Source of the DNA: Planctomycetota bacterium
Lineage (GTDB): Bacteria > Planctomycetota > Phycisphaerae > Sedimentisphaerales > Anaerobacaceae
Reading direction: 5' to 3'
Assembly (NCBI GenBank): GCA_022566315.1
Contig: JADFJC010000001.1
Coordinates: 1-64,000, forward strand
Length of the DNA: 64,000 nt
Made by a program: the position numbers and the translations under genes. Positions 6,296 through 15,816 of the stretch are shown here, piece by piece (within the stretch, counting starts at the first letter, position 1; the number at the start of each line of letters is the position of its first letter). The notes beneath the pieces are model-generated. The model worked only from the letters and a program-made list of their open reading frames with translations. It was not told where the DNA came from and ran no database searches.

Positions 6296-8740
6296 ATGAC
6301 AAAGCAACGATACCTTATTCAGGCAGCCCTGATTGCCGCATTCCTGCTTGTACATTCGGCCAACACAACACGAGCAAACGAGTCGAACTGGCCTCAGTTT
6401 CGCGGGCCGAACAGCTCGGGTCTTGGGGCCGAAGGTCAGAATCCCCCGGTTGAGTTTGGCCCTGAGCAAAACCTGCTCTGGAAAACTGAGGTTCCAAAAG
6501 GACACTCGTCGCCGTGTATCTGGGGAGATAATATTTTCATTACAGCTCGTTCCGGTAAGAGCCTTGAGACGATTTGTATTGAGCGTGGAAACGGCAAAAT
6601 CAAGTGGCGCAGGTCTGTTGTCCCCGAGAAGCTGGAAAGAATCAGCGGTTCTAACAGCCATGCTGCTCCAACACCTGTATGCGATGGAAAAAGAGTGTAC
6701 GTTTACTTCGGCTCGTTTGGTCTATTAGCCTATGATGTGGAAGGCAATGAGTTATGGAGGAAACCGCTTCCTATTCCTAATATCTGGTACGGCTCTGCGT
6801 CATCACCAGTGCTGGCAAACAACATGGTTGTGATTAACTGCAATCAAAATGAACGTGAAGGTGCGTATATACTTGCCGTAAATCGAGACACAGGAGAAAC
6901 GATATGGAGGCAAGAGCGCCAAGTGAAAGGAGGTTGGTCAACTCCCGTGCTGTGGAAACATGGGAATGAACAGGAACTGGTTGTACATGGTGGCCAAAAT
7001 TTGATCTCTTACGACCTCAAGGACGGACGCAAGCGCTGGTGGTTAAACAATCTGCCACAAGGGATCCCCATTCCCACTCCGGTTTATGCAGGAGATACAC
7101 TTTTTGTAGCCGCCGCTACGTACGGAACCGGTGATCCTGTCAATCCGATAGAATTGCCCGATTTCAACGAACTTATCGAGAGGTATGACAGCGATAAAGA
7201 TGGCCGCCTGGTTCAGGCAGAGATTCCTGAAGACCTTGTATCGGAATACCGGTCTGGAGGAATAGGAATGAGAGGAGCCAAAAAACGTTTTTCAAAACAT
7301 GATACTGACCAGGACGGTGCTATCAGTGAAGCGGAGTGGAACAAAGTTGTGATAGATACTAAAAAGATCGAACCGAGAAAGATGGATAACCTTGTTGCGA
7401 TCCGCAGCGGAGGGAAAGATGATGTAAGCCGGACGCACGTGAAGTGGACTGCATACGAAGGGATTGGGCAGGTTCCATCGCCTCTGTTTTACCAGGGACG
7501 GGTTTATTTAGTCAAGCATGGCGGCAATGTTACATGTTACGATGCAAAAACAGGAGACAAAGTATATGGCGATAAACTTGGGCCAAGGACATACTACTAT
7601 GCCTCACCGGTTGCGGTTGACGGTAAGATATACTTCTGTTCACTAAACGGCGTTGTAATAGTCGTACAAGCCGGGGACAAGTTCAAGATATTGGCTCAGA
7701 ATAAAATAGGAGAGCGCATCAATGCTACTCCTGCCCTGGTGGATGGAAAGATCTATTTACGCACTGACAAGAACATGTACGCCTTTATCAACGCCAAGAA
7801 TGACTCTGGTCAAACACCGCTTACGAAGCACGGAGCGAAAGAGATTTCCTCCACTAAGATAGAAGATAATCAGGCCAAGACACTCCATGAGGCAGTGTCC
7901 GATGGTAATATCGAACTAATTAAATCACTCATTTCCAGCGGAGCTGATGTCAACGCACGAAACAATTGGGGCTGGACGCCCCTGTACACTGCTGCCGCCG
8001 TCGGCCATGGAGACATAGTGAACCTTCTCATTGCCAAAGGCGCAAATGTCGATACACCGAGCGAGCTGGGCATGACACCCCTGCACTTTGCGATTAATAA
8101 CGACCAGATAGACATTGTAATACTGCTGATTGATAAAGGTGCTGATATAAACACAAAGAATAATAACGGCTCGACCCCGCTGCATCGTGCTGCCAGATTT
8201 GGTCAAAAAGACGGTGTAGAACTGCTTCTTACTAAAGGTGCCGACTTTAAAGTACAAAATAACGACAGCCGCACTGCCATAGGATTGGCTAAAGAGAACG
8301 GTCATACAGAAGTTTTTGAGCTTTTACTCAAGCACGCAAATCAATCAGGTGACTCAAAGGAGATTATGACATTCTACGATTATGCGGCTGTAGGTGATAT
8401 AGAACAGGTCAAATCATTCGTATCCAAAGGTATGGATGTCAATGCAAAGACGCAGGCTGGGACGACACCCCTGCACTTTGCGGTTAGTAGCGGCCAGATA
8501 GACATTGTAATACTGCTGATTGATAAAGGTGCCGACGTCAACGCAAAAGACAAGCGGGGCCGAACGCCTCTGCGTCTTGCTGCCTATTTTGGTCAAAAAG
8601 ACGTTGTAGAACTGCTTATTGCTAAAGGAGCCGACGTCAACGCAAAAGACAAGCGGGGCCGAACGCCTCTGAGGTGGGCGGAAAACAGAGGTCATACCGA
8701 AATCGTCGAACTGCTCCGCAAGCACGGAGCCAAAGAATAA
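6296..8740 (+). CDS. PQQ-like beta-propeller with EF-hand insert and C-terminal ankyrin repeats
   Basis: This 814-residue secreted protein combines three fold types. The signal peptide is residues 1-27. WPQFRGPNSSG opens a PQQ-like (pyrrolo-quinoline quinone) beta-propeller (31-280), interrupted by two calcium-binding loops of EF-hand type at 298-309 and 336-347. Propeller blades resume (360-500), and about eight ankyrin repeats fill 525-814 (GADVNAKDKRGRTPL type). The ankyrin part contains near-identical DNA blocks (8070-8145 with 8462-8537; 8531-8572 with 8630-8671), so it grew by recent internal duplication. AAAGGAG before the ATG fits. Propeller plus EF-hand is known in Planctomycetota; adding ankyrin repeats is unusual. 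The function may be binding rather than catalysis. Confidence 0.85.
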   Translation: MTKQRYLIQAALIAAFLLVHSANTTRANESNWPQFRGPNSSGLGAEGQNPPVEFGPEQNLLWKTEVPKGHSSPCIWGDNIFITARSGKSLETICIERGNGKIKWRRSVVPEKLERISGSNSHAAPTPVCDGKRVYVYFGSFGLLAYDVEGNELWRKPLPIPNIWYGSASSPVLANNMVVINCNQNEREGAYILAVNRDTGETIWRQERQVKGGWSTPVLWKHGNEQELVVHGGQNLISYDLKDGRKRWWLNNLPQGIPIPTPVYAGDTLFVAAATYGTGDPVNPIELPDFNELIERYDSDKDGRLVQAEIPEDLVSEYRSGGIGMRGAKKRFSKHDTDQDGAISEAEWNKVVIDTKKIEPRKMDNLVAIRSGGKDDVSRTHVKWTAYEGIGQVPSPLFYQGRVYLVKHGGNVTCYDAKTGDKVYGDKLGPRTYYYASPVAVDGKIYFCSLNGVVIVVQAGDKFKILAQNKIGERINATPALVDGKIYLRTDKNMYAFINAKNDSGQTPLTKHGAKEISSTKIEDNQAKTLHEAVSDGNIELIKSLISSGADVNARNNWGWTPLYTAAAVGHGDIVNLLIAKGANVDTPSELGMTPLHFAINNDQIDIVILLIDKGADINTKNNNGSTPLHRAARFGQKDGVELLLTKGADFKVQNNDSRTAIGLAKENGHTEVFELLLKHANQSGDSKEIMTFYDYAAVGDIEQVKSFVSKGMDVNAKTQAGTTPLHFAVSSGQIDIVILLIDKGADVNAKDKRGRTPLRLAAYFGQKDVVELLIAKGADVNAKDKRGRTPLRWAENRGHTEIVELLRKHGAKE

Positions 8741-8808
8741 TCGGAATAACACAGAAATTCTTAGACCGGTACTATCAGCATAGTTACATAAACATAAAAG
8801 GAATAGAA

Positions 8809-10644
8809 ATGAACTCAACGAAAGTAAAAGTGCTTACAACGGTTCTGGCAACCATCCTGCTGTTGAGCACGGCTCATGCACAACCCCTGAAAGTTCCCGA
8901 AGTGTCCAGAGACAAAGTTATTTGCTTTGCCCTGTACACTGTCCATAACAATATCATGAAAATGACCGCCCAGTTATATCCGCTGAATGATGGTGAAGAC
9001 AGAAAGGTCCGGCTCGAAATCAAACAAGACGGAACATGGAAACAAATAGCCCAAACGCAGGTAGTCGAGAGAGGCTGGACGGCGGTGTTCCGGGTTGAGA
9101 ACTGGGATTCGACAAAAGATATCGAATACCGCGCCGCACACGGTAAGAACGCATATTACACAGGTATTATCCGCAAAGACCCGGTCGATAAAAATACTAT
9201 CGTCGTGGCTGCGTTTACGGGCAACTCAATAAATCCCAGGCACGGCGGAGACATACCTAAAGTAGATATCGTTGAGAACATTAAAAAGCTGAAACCCGAC
9301 CTTCTATTTTTTTCCGGAGACCAGGTCTATGACCATAACAGGCATTATGCCGCCTGGCTCAAATTCGGCAGAGATTTCGGAGATGTCATTCGCAATACCC
9401 CAACAGTTACAATACCTGATGACCATGATGTCGGTCAGGCTAATCTGTGGGGCGCGGAAGGAAAGGTATCACATACTCGTGCCGGTCATGATGGAGGGTA
9501 CGCTGCGCCGCTCGAATACGTCAAAGAGGTTGAACGGGCACAAACCAGCCATCTGCCCGACCCTTATGACCCTACTCCGATAGAACGGGGCATAGGGGTG
9601 TATTACACCTCTCTGACAATAGGCGGAGTAAGCTTCGCCATCATTGAGGACAGGAAGTTCAAGTCGGGTCCGAAGGGGCTTGTTCCCCAGCGTGGACCTC
9701 GGCCGGACCATATTTTAGACCCTGATTATGACCCGAAGAGTGTGGACGTGCCCGGCGCGACACTTCTGGGTGAGCGCCAATTGAAGTTTCTGCGGGACTG
9801 GGCGTCCGACTGGCGCGGTGCGGATATGAAAGCGGTACTGTCACAGACAATCTTTTGCGGCGGTGCACATATTCACGGCAAGACAGGGAACCGGCTGCAC
9901 GCGGACCTGGACTCGAACGGCTGGCCTCAAACGGGGCGTAATAAAGCACTCACCGAGATACGCAAGGCTTTTGCCATACATATTGCGGGCGACCAGCACC
10001 TTGCGACAATCTTTCACCATGGGATAGACGATTGGAATGACGCATGCTATTCGTTCTGCGTGCCGTCGATTGCGAACCTCTATCTGCGGTGGTGGAGGCC
10101 GCTTGAGCAGGGCAAGAATCGCGAACCGGGTGCGCCGGAATATACGGGAGAATTCCTCGATGGTTTTGGAAATAAAGTAACGTGCCTGGCTGTCGCCAAT
10201 CCGAGTCCGGAGGCGAACGATGGGCAAAAGCTGACGACGCGGGCAGCCGGTTTCGGAGTCGTCAAATTCAATAAAAAGACCAGAGAAATCACAATCGAAT
10301 GCTGGCCCAGAAATGTAGATATTACAGACCCGGCTTCGAAACAATATCCCGGATGGCCCAGGACTATCAAACAGGAGGATAACTATGGGCGTAAAGCCGT
10401 TGCATATTTGCCGACTATACAGGTCAGAGGTATGAGAAATCCCGTCGTGCAGGTGATTGACGAGTCAAACGATGAAATCATCTATACTCTTCGCATTAAC
10501 GGGACTTCATATAGACCCAAGGTCTTTAAGAAAGGTAAGTACACAGTAAAGGTTGGCCAACCGGATACCGGTAAGATGAAAACCCTCGAAGGTATCCGAA
10601 GCCTTGCACCTAACAGGACCAAAAAGATAAGAGTAAAGTTCTGA
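8809..10644 (+). CDS. PhoD-like metallophosphatase, secreted
   Basis: The 611-residue protein is of the alkaline phosphatase D / PhoD-like metallophosphoesterase family, which uses Fe/Ca-type binuclear metal centres to cleave phosphate mono- or diesters. Visible motifs are LLFFSGDQVYDH, IPDDHDVGQANLWG and HIAGDQHLATIFHHG, each supplying Asp/His/Asn ligands. The N-terminal signal peptide ends around STAHAQ. The longer frame starting at 8674 overlaps the ankyrin protein; ATG 8809 is preferred because AAAAGGA sits seven bases upstream and the signal peptide starts there. A convergent terminator follows. It may recover phosphate or remove substituents from polymer. Confidence 0.85.
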   Translation: MNSTKVKVLTTVLATILLLSTAHAQPLKVPEVSRDKVICFALYTVHNNIMKMTAQLYPLNDGEDRKVRLEIKQDGTWKQIAQTQVVERGWTAVFRVENWDSTKDIEYRAAHGKNAYYTGIIRKDPVDKNTIVVAAFTGNSINPRHGGDIPKVDIVENIKKLKPDLLFFSGDQVYDHNRHYAAWLKFGRDFGDVIRNTPTVTIPDDHDVGQANLWGAEGKVSHTRAGHDGGYAAPLEYVKEVERAQTSHLPDPYDPTPIERGIGVYYTSLTIGGVSFAIIEDRKFKSGPKGLVPQRGPRPDHILDPDYDPKSVDVPGATLLGERQLKFLRDWASDWRGADMKAVLSQTIFCGGAHIHGKTGNRLHADLDSNGWPQTGRNKALTEIRKAFAIHIAGDQHLATIFHHGIDDWNDACYSFCVPSIANLYLRWWRPLEQGKNREPGAPEYTGEFLDGFGNKVTCLAVANPSPEANDGQKLTTRAAGFGVVKFNKKTREITIECWPRNVDITDPASKQYPGWPRTIKQEDNYGRKAVAYLPTIQVRGMRNPVVQVIDESNDEIIYTLRINGTSYRPKVFKKGKYTVKVGQPDTGKMKTLEGIRSLAPNRTKKIRVKF

Positions 10645-10724
10645 TGATTAGTTTTAGTAAGGATAAATAAAATATAAACTTACGAAAAACGTCTGAGCGA
10701 CTTGGTGGGAAACCTGGCGTAAAA

Positions 10725-10773
10725 ATAGACCTTTGATAGCTTTATCAGAGTCTTTTTTTCATTGAAGGTCTAT
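10725..10773. terminator. Bidirectional terminator between convergent genes
   Basis: ATAGACCTT (10725-10733) and AAGGTCTAT (10765-10773) form a perfect 9 bp inverted repeat enclosing a small TGATA/TATCA hairpin. T7 follows the inner stem on the plus strand, and five A precede the outer arm, which gives T5 on the minus strand. It sits between the PhoD-like gene and the convergent prepilin gene. Confidence 0.5.
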
Positions 10774-10810
10774 ATTTATCGTTTGATAAATTATGACCCA
10801 TTCAACGGCA

Positions 10811-11623
10811 TTACATGCCGCCACCATTTTCTTCCCAGGTCTGTCTCTTAACGACCCAGATGTCAGGTTGGTACGGTTTCTGCTGGGCGTGCTCAGGTAT
10901 CCATAGTTTGCTCTTATGCCAGCTTTCGACATGGCCGTCATAGAATGCGAGATTGGCAGAGTCATTATGGCGATACATGGTGGGTCCGCCACATCCGGCC
11001 GCCTTGTAGTCATTGACAGTGCCCTGCTGGCCCAACACGTCCCAGCCGTCGATGTAATTGGCTCCCTTCCACTTACTCCACCAGTCGTGCGCTTCGTTGA
11101 AGTGTAGTTTGCGTGCGGGCTGTTTGACGGTTGACATCTTGTAAGCCAACACGGTCAGGCTCATAGTGGCGCTCCATGAGGGCTGACCTACCGAGGGATA
11201 CCAGTCTTCGATATTGAAGCCGTAGCTGACAAGGGTCCCCCGTTCGTTTCCCTGTTCAATGTTATAGGCGTGCGCCCAGGCTTTCTGTCTATCACTGGGG
11301 CACTTGTATTTCTTGGGGGTTTGAACGGAGGACAGACCCGGTTCGGCTCCCTCGTAGCCAATGTATTTCCGGAAATCGGGATTGCCTGTCCATATAGAAG
11401 ATCCTGGGTTGCTGGAATCACGGCACGGCACGCCCCAGTCATCAAAATTGGCTGCGTATAGCTGGTTGGCCAAGGCCAGACTATGGAGGTTGTTGGAGCA
11501 TACCATCTTGCGCCCCTGGTCCCGGGCCAAATTCAATGCCGGCATTAGAATAGCCATCAGAACAGCAATGATGGCAATCACAACGAGGAGTTCGATTAGT
11601 GTGAATGCTCTTGACTTGCTCAT
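10811..11623 (-). CDS. Prepilin-type protein with H-X9-DG motif
   Basis: The 270-residue protein starts [26 protein letters not shown]: a short basic leader, a prepilin peptidase site before Phe, and the conserved +5 glutamate of type IV pilin-like proteins. The C-terminal [12 protein letters not shown] is the H-X9-DG signature of a large planctomycete family of stand-alone pseudopilins. These are inserted in the inner membrane and possibly assembled by the type II secretion system (encoded at 48-64 kb here); their role is unknown. AAAGG lies close to the ATG. It stands alone within this carbohydrate locus. Confidence 0.88.
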   Translation of the reverse strand: MSKSRAFTLIELLVVIAIIAVLMAILMPALNLARDQGRKMVCSNNLHSLALANQLYAANFDDWGVPCRDSSNPGSSIWTGNPDFRKYIGYEGAEPGLSSVQTPKKYKCPSDRQKAWAHAYNIEQGNERGTLVSYGFNIEDWYPSVGQPSWSATMSLTVLAYKMSTVKQPARKLHFNEAHDWWSKWKGANYIDGWDVLGQQGTVNDYKAAGCGGPTMYRHNDSANLAFYDGHVESWHKSKLWIPEHAQQKPYQPDIWVVKRQTWEENGGGM

Positions 11624-11739
11624 GGCCTTTCTCTTTATATGGTTTATTACTTTATCCTACACTGCGTTGGTATGTAAGTCAACTGGAAAATAAGTCTAAT
11701 CCTTGTCTTTTAAACAATCTTGAATTAGACTACGAGAGT

Positions 11740-11832
11740 ATGGAAAAGGCCGAAATCAAGTTTATGGACTTGGCCATCCCTAAGGGGATTGACGATTATC
11801 CAAAAGACCTCGAGGAAGGAGACAGAAAATGA
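11740..11832 (+). CDS. Possible 30-residue ORF upstream of an HNH-like fragment
   Basis: The frame MEKAEIKFMDLAIP... ends at 11832 and overlaps the next ATG (11829) by four bases, the usual geometry of coupled genes. GAAGGAGA within its 3' end is a good ribosome binding site for the next frame. Its own start lacks a clear site and the sequence is not recognised, so it may be a remnant. Confidence 0.3.
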   Translation: MEKAEIKFMDLAIPKGIDDYPKDLEEGDRK

Positions 11833-12035
11833 AAGAGATACCGTTAGGGAATGGGCTAAACACAAAAGTTGATGACGAGGATTATGAATGGCTATCCCGC
11901 TATAGCTGGTACGCCTACTATGATTCAGAACAAGGAAAAACGTATGCAGCTCACGACACACCGAGCGGAAGACGTGTATATATGCACGATGTCATTATGG
12001 GCATTGATACGTTGGAAGACGAGTCGATGAATTGA
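11829..12035 (+). pseudogene. N-terminal fragment resembling AP2/HNH endonuclease
   Basis: The 68-residue frame reads MKEIPLGNGLNTKVDDEDYEWLSRYSWYAYY, then YAAHDTPSGRRVYMHDVIMG. This is the usual start of small HNH (AP2-associated) endonucleases: a V-DDEDYEWL helix, an aromatic W-Y segment and an MH-x-x-IM motif. The downstream D-H-x-N-x-x-LDNR catalytic HNH core is missing; the frame stops five bases before MITE-like copy C. I interpret it as a truncated gene, perhaps cut by element insertion. A small intact protein is less likely. Confidence 0.5.
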
Positions 12036-12039
12036 GCTT

Positions 12040-12140
12040 AGGACTGGTAAATGAATTATCTTCCATTCTTGACTGTCCCTGCCTGACGGCAGTCAAGGCT
12101 CGCCTGCCGGCGGTCAAGGCCTAATTTCTTTACCAGTCCT
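12040..12140 (+). mobile_element. MITE-like element, copy C (101 bp, diverged centre)
   Basis: The ends AGGACTGGTAAATGAATTA and TAATTTCTTTACCAGTCCT pair better than in the other copies. The interior is replaced by two GTCAAGG-type short repeats. It lies between the truncated HNH fragment and the convergent propeller gene, and its last base is the first base of that gene's stop codon. Confidence 0.7.
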
Positions 12141-13456
12141 TACTCTTTCTTTGGACCGATGGAGATAAGGTGCGAATAAGTGCGGAGGTACATTCTTCCA
12201 CCCGCGACGGCAGGAGTGGCGTGACTTTTTTCGCCCAAAGGGTTGACCGCCAACAAATCATAAGTGGAGGCGGCCTTGATTACGACAACTTCGCCGTTGG
12301 TTGTGATACAGTAGAGCTTGCCGTTTACCCACACCGGTGAACCGTAAAATTGATTGGCTGGTTTTTCTCGCCAGAGCTGCTCGCCTGTGGCGCTGCGCAG
12401 GCAGGAGACATAACCGCGGTCATGAAATGTAAACAGTAAGCCTTCCATGGCCAGGGAAGTGGGAACGTAGGGCGCAGTACTACTGCCAATTGTGTATGCC
12501 TCTGTGGGTTGGGTTGATTTATCCCTTGCGCCCGGCTGGACAGCAACCAGGCACTTGCCGTTAGAGCCATCACCGCAAGAGCCAATTAAGAGTTGGCCTG
12601 CAATGACAGGTGAGCTGACCACGCGACTGGGGAATACCGATTCGGCTTCCCATAAAATCGTCCCTGTGCGAGGATTGACGCTGGTTATGCCATGAGCGCG
12701 GCTGGTAAAAATTAATTGTGGAGCATCTGTCGCCGGTGAATAAACGCACGGTGTTGAGTAAGATGTTTTTGGACTGGTTTGGCGTTCCAATTCCCAACGT
12801 GTCCGGCCGGTCTTACGGTCAACCGCAATCCAGGCACTGCGGGCATCCCCCCTGTTAGAAGGGGTCTTCGACTTGCTGCTGCCCTCGTGCTCGTGGGTAA
12901 AGACCACAATGTCATCGAAGACGATGGGAGAGGAGCCCGCCCCGTGCTGGCAATGCACACCGCCGAAGGTGCGCTGCCATATTTCTCCGCCGTCGTGGTC
13001 CAGTGCCACCAAAATTGTCTCTTTGGAAGTAGGCCAGAGTGCATAGACATGGTCGGCATCCACTACCGGCGTTGCAGTGGCGTAGCTATTGCGCGGGTTC
13101 ATACGGTATGTAGTTAGTGAGTATTGTTTTTGCCATAATACCTCACCGTCAGAAACCCGTAGAGCCAGAAGGAAACCGTGGCCGGCTTTTTGGTCGGCGC
13201 TGGTTACAAAGACCTTGTCCCCCCAGAGCACCGGAGAGGAGTAGCCGCCTCCCGGTAGTTTTACTTTCCAGTTGTAGTCCTTTTCCGTCCATTTAACAGG
13301 GATGCTTTTGGCGTGGCTGATACCCTGTCCGTTGGGACCGCGGTACCGTGTCCATTCCTGCCCCTGCGAGACGGACGCCACCAAAATAATAAATGCTATC
13401 AAAAGAACTCTCGGAAATTGTTTTGTGGTGTTCGCCGACTGCCTTTGTTTTTTCAT
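12140..13456 (-). CDS. PQQ-like beta-propeller repeat protein, secreted
   Basis: The 438-residue protein has a signal peptide (residues 1-32, ending SQGQ) followed by WTRYRGPNGQGIS. That is the standard opening of planctomycete outer-membrane-assembly-like / PQQ-type eight-bladed propellers. Repeated blade motifs include GDKVFVTSADQ, VVALDHDGGEIWQ-type tryptophan-docking segments and LYCITTNGEVVVIKA near the end. ATG 13456 is chosen over an in-frame TTG at 13474 because GAGGGA is correctly spaced. No second domain is present, unlike the propeller at 6296. It is likely periplasmic; no catalytic residue can be assigned. Confidence 0.85.
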   Translation of the reverse strand: MKKQRQSANTTKQFPRVLLIAFIILVASVSQGQEWTRYRGPNGQGISHAKSIPVKWTEKDYNWKVKLPGGGYSSPVLWGDKVFVTSADQKAGHGFLLALRVSDGEVLWQKQYSLTTYRMNPRNSYATATPVVDADHVYALWPTSKETILVALDHDGGEIWQRTFGGVHCQHGAGSSPIVFDDIVVFTHEHEGSSKSKTPSNRGDARSAWIAVDRKTGRTRWELERQTSPKTSYSTPCVYSPATDAPQLIFTSRAHGITSVNPRTGTILWEAESVFPSRVVSSPVIAGQLLIGSCGDGSNGKCLVAVQPGARDKSTQPTEAYTIGSSTAPYVPTSLAMEGLLFTFHDRGYVSCLRSATGEQLWREKPANQFYGSPVWVNGKLYCITTNGEVVVIKAASTYDLLAVNPLGEKSHATPAVAGGRMYLRTYSHLISIGPKKE

Positions 13457-13474
13457 CAGACATCCCTCATTCAA

Positions 13475-14397
13475 TACACTTAGCTAATAGTATCATCAAA
13501 AAAATTACACTAAAAATAACCGCTTGTCCATAACATAATATTACCAAATCATAATTGTTCCTCATCGTAGTTGTACATTATCTAAGGCTGGTCTTCAACC
13601 GGAATCTAATAAGGAAAATGGATATAAAAAAAGCCCTGCGAAGACATAAGCAAGTGTATCCCTTTAATTTCATTCTTGTTTGATATTTTTGAGATACTCG
13701 CCTTCTGCTTCGCAGGGGCAATAGTAACGTGTGGCTCTTTCCTTTTCTTTTTTATAGCCGTCCCTGACAGTGCCCGCATTACGCTCTGACTTGTGAGCAA
13801 AGCTCTAAGATGGACAACATCAGTTCAAACTAATATGGCCGGATGGGTCATTTCCCAGAGCCACCATTTTTTTAACCATCTATCACGGTGCATCGGCAGA
13901 TTCTATTCTTAGACTTGAACCTTTCTGGATGCACCCAAGCCCAACAAGACAACATGGTTTAACACAGGCAAGGACGTCAATAAATCGAAGAGTTCTTACT
14001 CTTTTTCGCTTTCCCAGACTCCGGTCTGGCGGCTTTACTCTTTTCTCCCATACCTAATGGCTTGCCCGGCTTAACCCCGATAACGAGAAATATTCTTAGT
14101 AAAAAAAATTTTTGGGAAATTGAAAAAAACATGAAAAATTTTGTTTTTAAGCCGAGAAAAGACCACTGAGCCAGGTTAGCCCCCCTGCCGGCTCGATAAC
14201 GCCCTTTTTCGGTGCTACCATTGTTATTTGAAGGAAAACAGCGGGTTTGGGTGCTTAATTTTTTGCAAATTTTTTGTAACAGACCAGCGTGACTATTCCT
14301 GAATATTGACGAGTCCGGCTGGAAAGACAAGGGTATAAAGAGCCTATCAAAATAAAAACGAATACAACAAATAGTTTTAATATGTGCCAACGCGTTA
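13475..14397. other. Gene-poor 0.9 kb spacer
   Basis: No open frame here has convincing composition, a ribosome binding site or a recognisable product. A long-loop inverted repeat (GCCCTGCGAAG at 13631 with CTTCGCAGGG near 13709) is present. The stretch is A/T-rich and lies between two minus-strand units, so it may hold the promoter of the 12140-13456 gene. Confidence 0.4.
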
Positions 14398-14736
14398 TTA
14401 ATCGTGATGGAATACTTCTTCCATATTGGCCCACCATTCGCTTTCCGCCCTGTTTTCGAGCGGCTTCTGGCAGGGTTTGCAGAGGTCCCACCATTTTTGG
14501 GTAGTCGGGTCGGCAGCCATTTTCCCCATGTCGCCGTCAAAATCGTCGCCTGCATATTCGAAATAGCTGAACAGATAGTATTTACCGTCATCCAGCTTAT
14601 GCAGATAGATCGAATAGTTCCTGATATTGCACTCCGTAATCATCTTGAGCACGTCCGGCCAAACTGCGGCGTGGAGTTTCTTGTATTCTTTGACCTTTTC
14701 CTCACGAACTTCGATCACACTACCGTAACGTTTCAT
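14398..14736 (-). CDS. rhaM: L-rhamnose mutarotase
   Basis: The 112-residue protein is the RhaM/DUF718 family enzyme that interconverts alpha- and beta-L-rhamnose in the cytoplasm. It opens MKRYGSVIEVREEKVKEYKKLHAAVWPDVL, in which the tyrosine, histidine and AVWP are family-typical. SIYLHKLDDGKYYLFSYFEY and TQKWWDLCKPCQKPL form the ferredoxin-like dimer strands and active-site tryptophans. The full length matches the family. AAGGAGT stands before the ATG. It follows the rhamnose symporter by ten bases and is the last gene of the minus-strand sugar operon. Confidence 0.93.
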   Translation of the reverse strand: MKRYGSVIEVREEKVKEYKKLHAAVWPDVLKMITECNIRNYSIYLHKLDDGKYYLFSYFEYAGDDFDGDMGKMAADPTTQKWWDLCKPCQKPLENRAESEWWANMEEVFHHD

Positions 14737-14746
14737 TATTGACTCC

Positions 14747-15793
14747 TTATTTTAATGTGGTTGCGTAACCGATTACCGCGATGGAAACCATGATCATAGC
14801 TATGCCAAAGAACATGAGTTTAACCGGCTTTCCGCGAACTCCTGCCCATTCTCCTGTAACAAAGCCCCAGACATTCGATATAACAATCACCATTCCCATG
14901 TAAAGGCCCCAACCGGCTGAGCCGCCAAGTTTGCCCATCATCACTGCTGCCCTGCCGTAGACAGCAATGGACGGCATCCAGATTGCCCCCATCAATGCCG
15001 CGAGAAACCAGTGCGAAAGCGTCCCTTTTTTGCGGTAATCGCTCCATGTTTTGTTACGTGAAAGCAATATAGAACAGTAGATTATATTGGTTAGCAATCC
15101 GCCAAGAAGAGTCAGTGCCCAGACCGGATCGGCAGCACTGCTGACAGTGGCGCCGCATTCCATCGCAGCCTCCTTGATGCTTTGGCTGAAATTGAACGCC
15201 AGGTTAAGCATCGAACTTAAGATGCCTCCGAGAGCAGCCAATATGAGGCCCAGAAGCATTCGGTTGCTGGAACGGCCCTGCGGCGTTTCAGCTTTCTGCG
15301 TGTCAGTCCCGTCGCTCTGTTGGAGTTGTCGCTCTTTATGGCGTCCGGCTACAGCACATATACTCACGCCGACGAGCATAATGGCGATGCCTAATGACGA
15401 CCACATGCCGCCGGGAGTGATGAATATTCGCGGATTTCTGAGCATAGGAATCAACGACCCCAACGCCGTGGCCAAACCGATGCACAGAGCAAACGCCAAG
15501 CTGATACCGATCATGGCAATGCTCTGACCAAAGAAAACTGCGCCTAATCCCCATCCCACACCGAACGCGAAGACCAGTAGCAAGTCGGTAGTCGAGACGC
15601 GGGCAAACACCTCCAAGACATTCGGCACTGTGATAATGGTAATCAGCCATGGAATGATAAACAACGCACAAACTGACCAGATCATCCACGTGGCTTCCCA
15701 TGACCAACGTGTAGTTTTCTTCATCGGCAGTGAAAAACTGCCCGTCATAACACCGGCAACAAGTCCCAGTAACAATCCCAGTATTGCAGTCAT
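14747..15793 (-). CDS. rhaT: L-rhamnose/H+ symporter
   Basis: The 348-residue polytopic inner-membrane protein is of the RhaT (drug/metabolite transporter-like) family, importing L-rhamnose with protons. About ten hydrophobic segments are visible. Typical blocks are GLVAGVMTGSFSLPMKKTTRWSWE at the start, FGVGWGLGAVFFGQSIAMIG in the middle, and GLYMGMVIVISNVWGFVTGEW near the end. It is ten bases upstream of rhaM and 23 bases downstream of the URO-D-like gene, indicating one operon. The family also takes related 6-deoxyhexoses, so fucose or methylated rhamnose cannot be excluded. Confidence 0.92.
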   Translation of the reverse strand: MTAILGLLLGLVAGVMTGSFSLPMKKTTRWSWEATWMIWSVCALFIIPWLITIITVPNVLEVFARVSTTDLLLVFAFGVGWGLGAVFFGQSIAMIGISLAFALCIGLATALGSLIPMLRNPRIFITPGGMWSSLGIAIMLVGVSICAVAGRHKERQLQQSDGTDTQKAETPQGRSSNRMLLGLILAALGGILSSMLNLAFNFSQSIKEAAMECGATVSSAADPVWALTLLGGLLTNIIYCSILLSRNKTWSDYRKKGTLSHWFLAALMGAIWMPSIAVYGRAAVMMGKLGGSAGWGLYMGMVIVISNVWGFVTGEWAGVRGKPVKLMFFGIAMIMVSIAVIGYATTLK

Positions 15794-15816
15794 AATCCAG
15801 GCTTCTTTCGTGGAAT

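Noticed and set aside
8674..8808. Longer start for the PhoD-like phosphatase
   Set aside because: The extension overlaps the ankyrin gene; the signal peptide and ribosome binding site match ATG 8809.
13606..13800. 64-residue minus-strand frame (MLTSQSVMRALSG...)
   Set aside because: No ribosome binding site, A/T-rich lysine-heavy composition and no family resemblance; it covers a long-loop inverted repeat.
13977..14591. 204-residue minus-strand frame overlapping rhaM
   Set aside because: Its first half lies on the coding DNA of rhaM in another frame and the rest shows low-complexity composition; no start signal.
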